A DNA stretch of 6,981 nt from Bacteroidota bacterium (GTDB lineage: Bacteria; Bacteroidota; Bacteroidia; Bacteroidales; VadinHA17), in NCBI GenBank assembly GCA_015222065.1, contig JADFUQ010000589.1:1-6981 (forward strand). Direction: 5' to 3'. Positions within the stretch are counted from its first letter, which is position 1; each line of letters starts with the position of its first letter. Position numbers and translations under genes: made by a program. The notes below the pieces were generated by a model, which was not told the origin of the DNA, ran no database searches, and saw only the letters and a program-made list of their open reading frames with translations. Below are positions 5,360-6,981 of this stretch, piece by piece.

Positions 5360-5392
5360 TTTGTAAAAAGTACAGGATTGTTTTTTACCTTG
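5360..5392 (+). promoter_or_regulatory. Weak candidate promoter of the sigma operon
   Basis: TTTG (5360-5363), 22-nt spacer, then TACCTTG (5386-5392), one T short of TAnnTTTG. It overlaps an inverted repeat ACTTTTT-TGT-AAAAAGT (5355-5371). It lies about 40 nt upstream of the TTG start. ECF operons often also carry a promoter read by their own sigma factor; I cannot identify one here. Confidence 0.25.
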
Positions 5393-5434
5393 CTTAAAAA
5401 TAAACGTATTATTAGATAAACGAAGAGATTTAAT

Positions 5435-5980
5435 TTGGATACCAAAGATATAATCAAATCCTGTATCATTAAGGATGAGGCCGCTTTCAGAAAACTGGTT
5501 GACAGATATTCTGACTTTGCATTTACCGTTGCTTTCAGAATAATGAATGATGAGGAAGAGTCGAAAGATATTGTACAGGAATCGTTTATTACAGTCTGGA
5601 ATAAAATTGGGGGGTTTAATACCGAAAAGAATTTCAGCAATTGGCTTTACAGGATCATTGTAAATAAATGTTATGATTCACTTAGAAAGAGGAAAAGAAA
5701 ACAACTGATCTATCCCGATGCTGACAGTTGGAATATCCCGGGTATATATAGTGATAGTAATCCGGACAAAGAATTGGATAATGAAGAGATCGGTAAGATT
5801 ATACGCCTGTTAACAAATAAATTAAGCACAAAACAAAGAGTCGTATTTGTTTTGAGTGAACTGGAGGGCCTGTCACATGAGGATATTTTTAAAATAACAG
5901 GGATGGTAAAGTCATCAATAAAAAGTAATCTTAACCATGCCCGGCGAAAGATTGGTGAAATGATTGAAAAATATATCTGA
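5435..5980 (+). CDS. ECF-type RNA polymerase sigma-70 factor
   Basis: This 181-residue ECF sigma factor directs RNA polymerase to a small regulon, usually in answer to an envelope signal. Region 2 spans about residues 14-85: DEAAFRKLVDRYSDFAFTVA, then DIVQESFITVWNKI and FSNWLYRIIVNKCYDSLRKR (core binding and -10 recognition). After a linker, region 4 (about 126-177) has LSTKQRVVFVLSELEGLSHE and a helix-turn-helix ending SSIKSNLNHARRKIGEMI. The length is typical for the family. The start must be the TTG at 5435-5437: an in-frame TAA lies at 5417-5419, and the first internal Met (residue 37) would cut region 2. A purine-rich GAAGAGA lies about 8 nt upstream. Two bases separate it from the next gene, so they are surely co-transcribed and the partner is probably its anti-sigma factor. 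The regulated genes are unknown. Confidence 0.93.
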   Translation: MDTKDIIKSCIIKDEAAFRKLVDRYSDFAFTVAFRIMNDEEESKDIVQESFITVWNKIGGFNTEKNFSNWLYRIIVNKCYDSLRKRKRKQLIYPDADSWNIPGIYSDSNPDKELDNEEIGKIIRLLTNKLSTKQRVVFVLSELEGLSHEDIFKITGMVKSSIKSNLNHARRKIGEMIEKYI

Positions 5981-5982
5981 CA

Positions 5983-6537
5983 ATGAATAAAACCGATAAA
6001 TATTCAAAAGTAATTGAGGTACTTAAGGGTAACAAACCCGTTTTAGTCAACAAAGAAAAATTGACTGATGATGTCATGATAAGGATTCAGGAGCCAGTTG
6101 AAAAATTTACTTTTCAGGAAAAGTTGAGTAATTATCTTTTTGGCTGGGCGGATATTGGCTGGATTCGAGGGACAATGGCAATTGCTGCTATGGTTTTTAT
6201 CGGAATCTTCATTATTCAACAGCTTGTCATAACTGACCGGATCAATTCTCTAGAGAAACAATTGATCAGGACTGTGAATACCATCAATACGCAGGAACCG
6301 GAGCTGGGAATTATGCAGAAAGTTCTCCTGAATATAGTTGTAAAAGATCAACTAACGAAGGATAGTATCACTATATCAAGATCCGATCTGGAAGAACTAT
6401 TGAACTCATATCTTGAGTTGCAAGAAAACTATGATAATATGGAACAAAATGCTGGTATAAATTCATATATACAAAAAATGCTCAGACGAAACCTTGAGGA
6501 AGGTGCTAATGATGATGAATCAGAATTAAAACTTTAA
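5983..6537 (+). CDS. Single-pass membrane protein, probable anti-sigma factor
   Basis: This 184-residue protein has an N-terminal cytoplasmic part (1 to about 60), one transmembrane helix (about 63-83, containing MAIAAMVFIGIFIIQQ), and a C-terminal part (84-184) rich in Leu, Glu and Asn that could form coiled-coil helices outside the membrane. Position directly after an ECF sigma gene, size and topology match an anti-sigma factor that holds the sigma at the membrane until a signal arrives. It has no Cys or His at all, so it lacks the HxxxCxxC zinc motif of ZAS-type anti-sigma factors, and I see no FecR signature. The role therefore rests on context. The acidic tail (NDDESELKL) ends four bases before the next gene. 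An alternative is a membrane protein of the same stress operon that does not bind sigma. Confidence 0.72.
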   Translation: MNKTDKYSKVIEVLKGNKPVLVNKEKLTDDVMIRIQEPVEKFTFQEKLSNYLFGWADIGWIRGTMAIAAMVFIGIFIIQQLVITDRINSLEKQLIRTVNTINTQEPELGIMQKVLLNIVVKDQLTKDSITISRSDLEELLNSYLELQENYDNMEQNAGINSYIQKMLRRNLEEGANDDESELKL

Positions 6538-6541
6538 AACA

Positions 6542-6981
6542 ATGAAACGGAAAGTTAAAATAACACTCACATTACTCTCCATGTTAATGTTCTTCTCGTG
6601 TGATTATGAAACGCACGTAATTAATACAGTTCATGAAGATGGATCCGTTACCAGGAAAGTAATCATGAAAAACAGCGAAGAGAAATTTGAACCAGGTAAA
6701 TACAGGGTGCCCGTCGACAGTACATGGCAAACCAAAATTGATATAGATGTAAATGAAAAAGGTGACACATCCTGGATCCTCACAGCAGAAAAACAATTCG
6801 CAAGTGTGGATGAAATAAACGAGGAGTATATAAATGATCAGGGTAGTAACCAGCATCTGGAAAGAAAAGCATATTTTTCAAAGAGCTTTAAATGGTTTAC
6901 TACCGTTTTCAGGTATAGTGAAACAATTGACAAGTTCATGACAGTTACCTGTCCGGCATCAGATTTTTTATCCGATGAAGA
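6542..6981 (+). CDS. Lipoprotein of unknown function, 3' end outside window
   Basis: The frame runs open to the window edge with at least 146 residues. It begins with a basic stretch (MKRKVK), a hydrophobic core and FFSC, so Cys20 is the likely lipidated residue. The following residues, DYETH, do not match the Lys-Asp-Asp surface-export signal seen in the other lipoproteins here, so it probably stays on the periplasmic side. The mature part has beta-rich segments (HVINTVHEDGSVTRKVIM, KYRVPVDSTWQTKIDIDV) and KSFKWFTTVFRYSETI. I do not recognise the family. It is the third gene of the sigma operon, four bases after the membrane protein, so it may be a target or a sensor accessory of that system. 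The ATG at 6542 has no clear ribosome-binding site, as is common in Bacteroidota. Confidence 0.8.
   Translation, partial: MKRKVKITLTLLSMLMFFSCDYETHVINTVHEDGSVTRKVIMKNSEEKFEPGKYRVPVDSTWQTKIDIDVNEKGDTSWILTAEKQFASVDEINEEYINDQGSNQHLERKAYFSKSFKWFTTVFRYSETIDKFMTVTCPASDFLSDE

Larger units (their letters stand above)
4977..5434. other. 458-bp stretch without an intact gene
   Basis: Holds the minus-strand promoter, lysS-tail fragment A, repeat R3 with its insert, and the leader of the sigma operon. A reading frame spans part of it (4988-5419), but it is a chance run through the relic and the repeat. Confidence 0.7.

Noticed and set aside
4988..5419. Reading frame of 143 codons on the + strand
   Set aside because: It joins upstream promoter DNA, the lysS-tail relic and repeat R3; only the relic part resembles a protein, and there is no start context.
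6584..6856. Reading frame of 90 codons on the minus strand
   Set aside because: It is the antisense of the lipoprotein gene, which has a clear signal peptide and fits the operon spacing.

Overview
The window looks like chromosomal DNA from an AT-rich member of the Bacteroidota. The signs are a lysyl-tRNA synthetase carrying the extra C-terminal domain typical of that phylum, lipoproteins with Cys-x-Lys-Asp-Asp starts, a DUF4382 lipoprotein, starts with little or no Shine-Dalgarno signal, and a promoter of the ATTG-N19-TAnnTTTG type. No 16S or other taxonomic marker is present, so the genus is not assigned.

Layout from left to right: (1) the 3' end of lysS, whose coding sequence contains a 7-bp tandem repeat between catalytic core and tail, followed by a second 7-bp-period array and a terminator; (2) two tandemly duplicated leucine-rich-repeat (LRR) surface lipoprotein genes on the + strand; (3) a 370-bp gene-free stretch with palindromic repeat R1, a frameshifted copy of the last 25 codons of lysS, and two terminators; (4) a minus-strand DUF4382/carboxypeptidase-regulatory-like lipoprotein; (5) a 492-bp stretch with the start of a tyrosine recombinase gene cut off by hairpin repeat R2; (6) a minus-strand exported protein of unknown function with a good Bacteroidota promoter; (7) a 458-bp stretch with another lysS-tail fragment running into repeat R3, which contains a 54-bp insert able to fold as a perfect three-way junction; (8) a compact + strand operon of an ECF sigma factor (TTG start), a one-pass membrane protein likely to be its anti-sigma factor, and a lipoprotein cut by the window end.

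The most interesting part is the accessory stretch between lysS and the sigma operon. The two lysS-tail fragments are complementary halves of one diverged tail (lysS residues 108-129 and 136-160 of the visible part), in the same orientation but in permuted order about 2.4 kb apart, each with an R repeat at its broken end. A recombinase remnant cut by a third R repeat lies between them. This fits a decayed element or circular segment that entered by recombination at R repeats, and perhaps once used the lysS 3' end as a target. That history is inference. What is seen directly is the fragments, the repeats and their junctions. The LRR and DUF4382 proteins are probably displayed on the cell surface, and the sigma operon probably senses an envelope signal; nothing in the sequence links these genes to one pathway.
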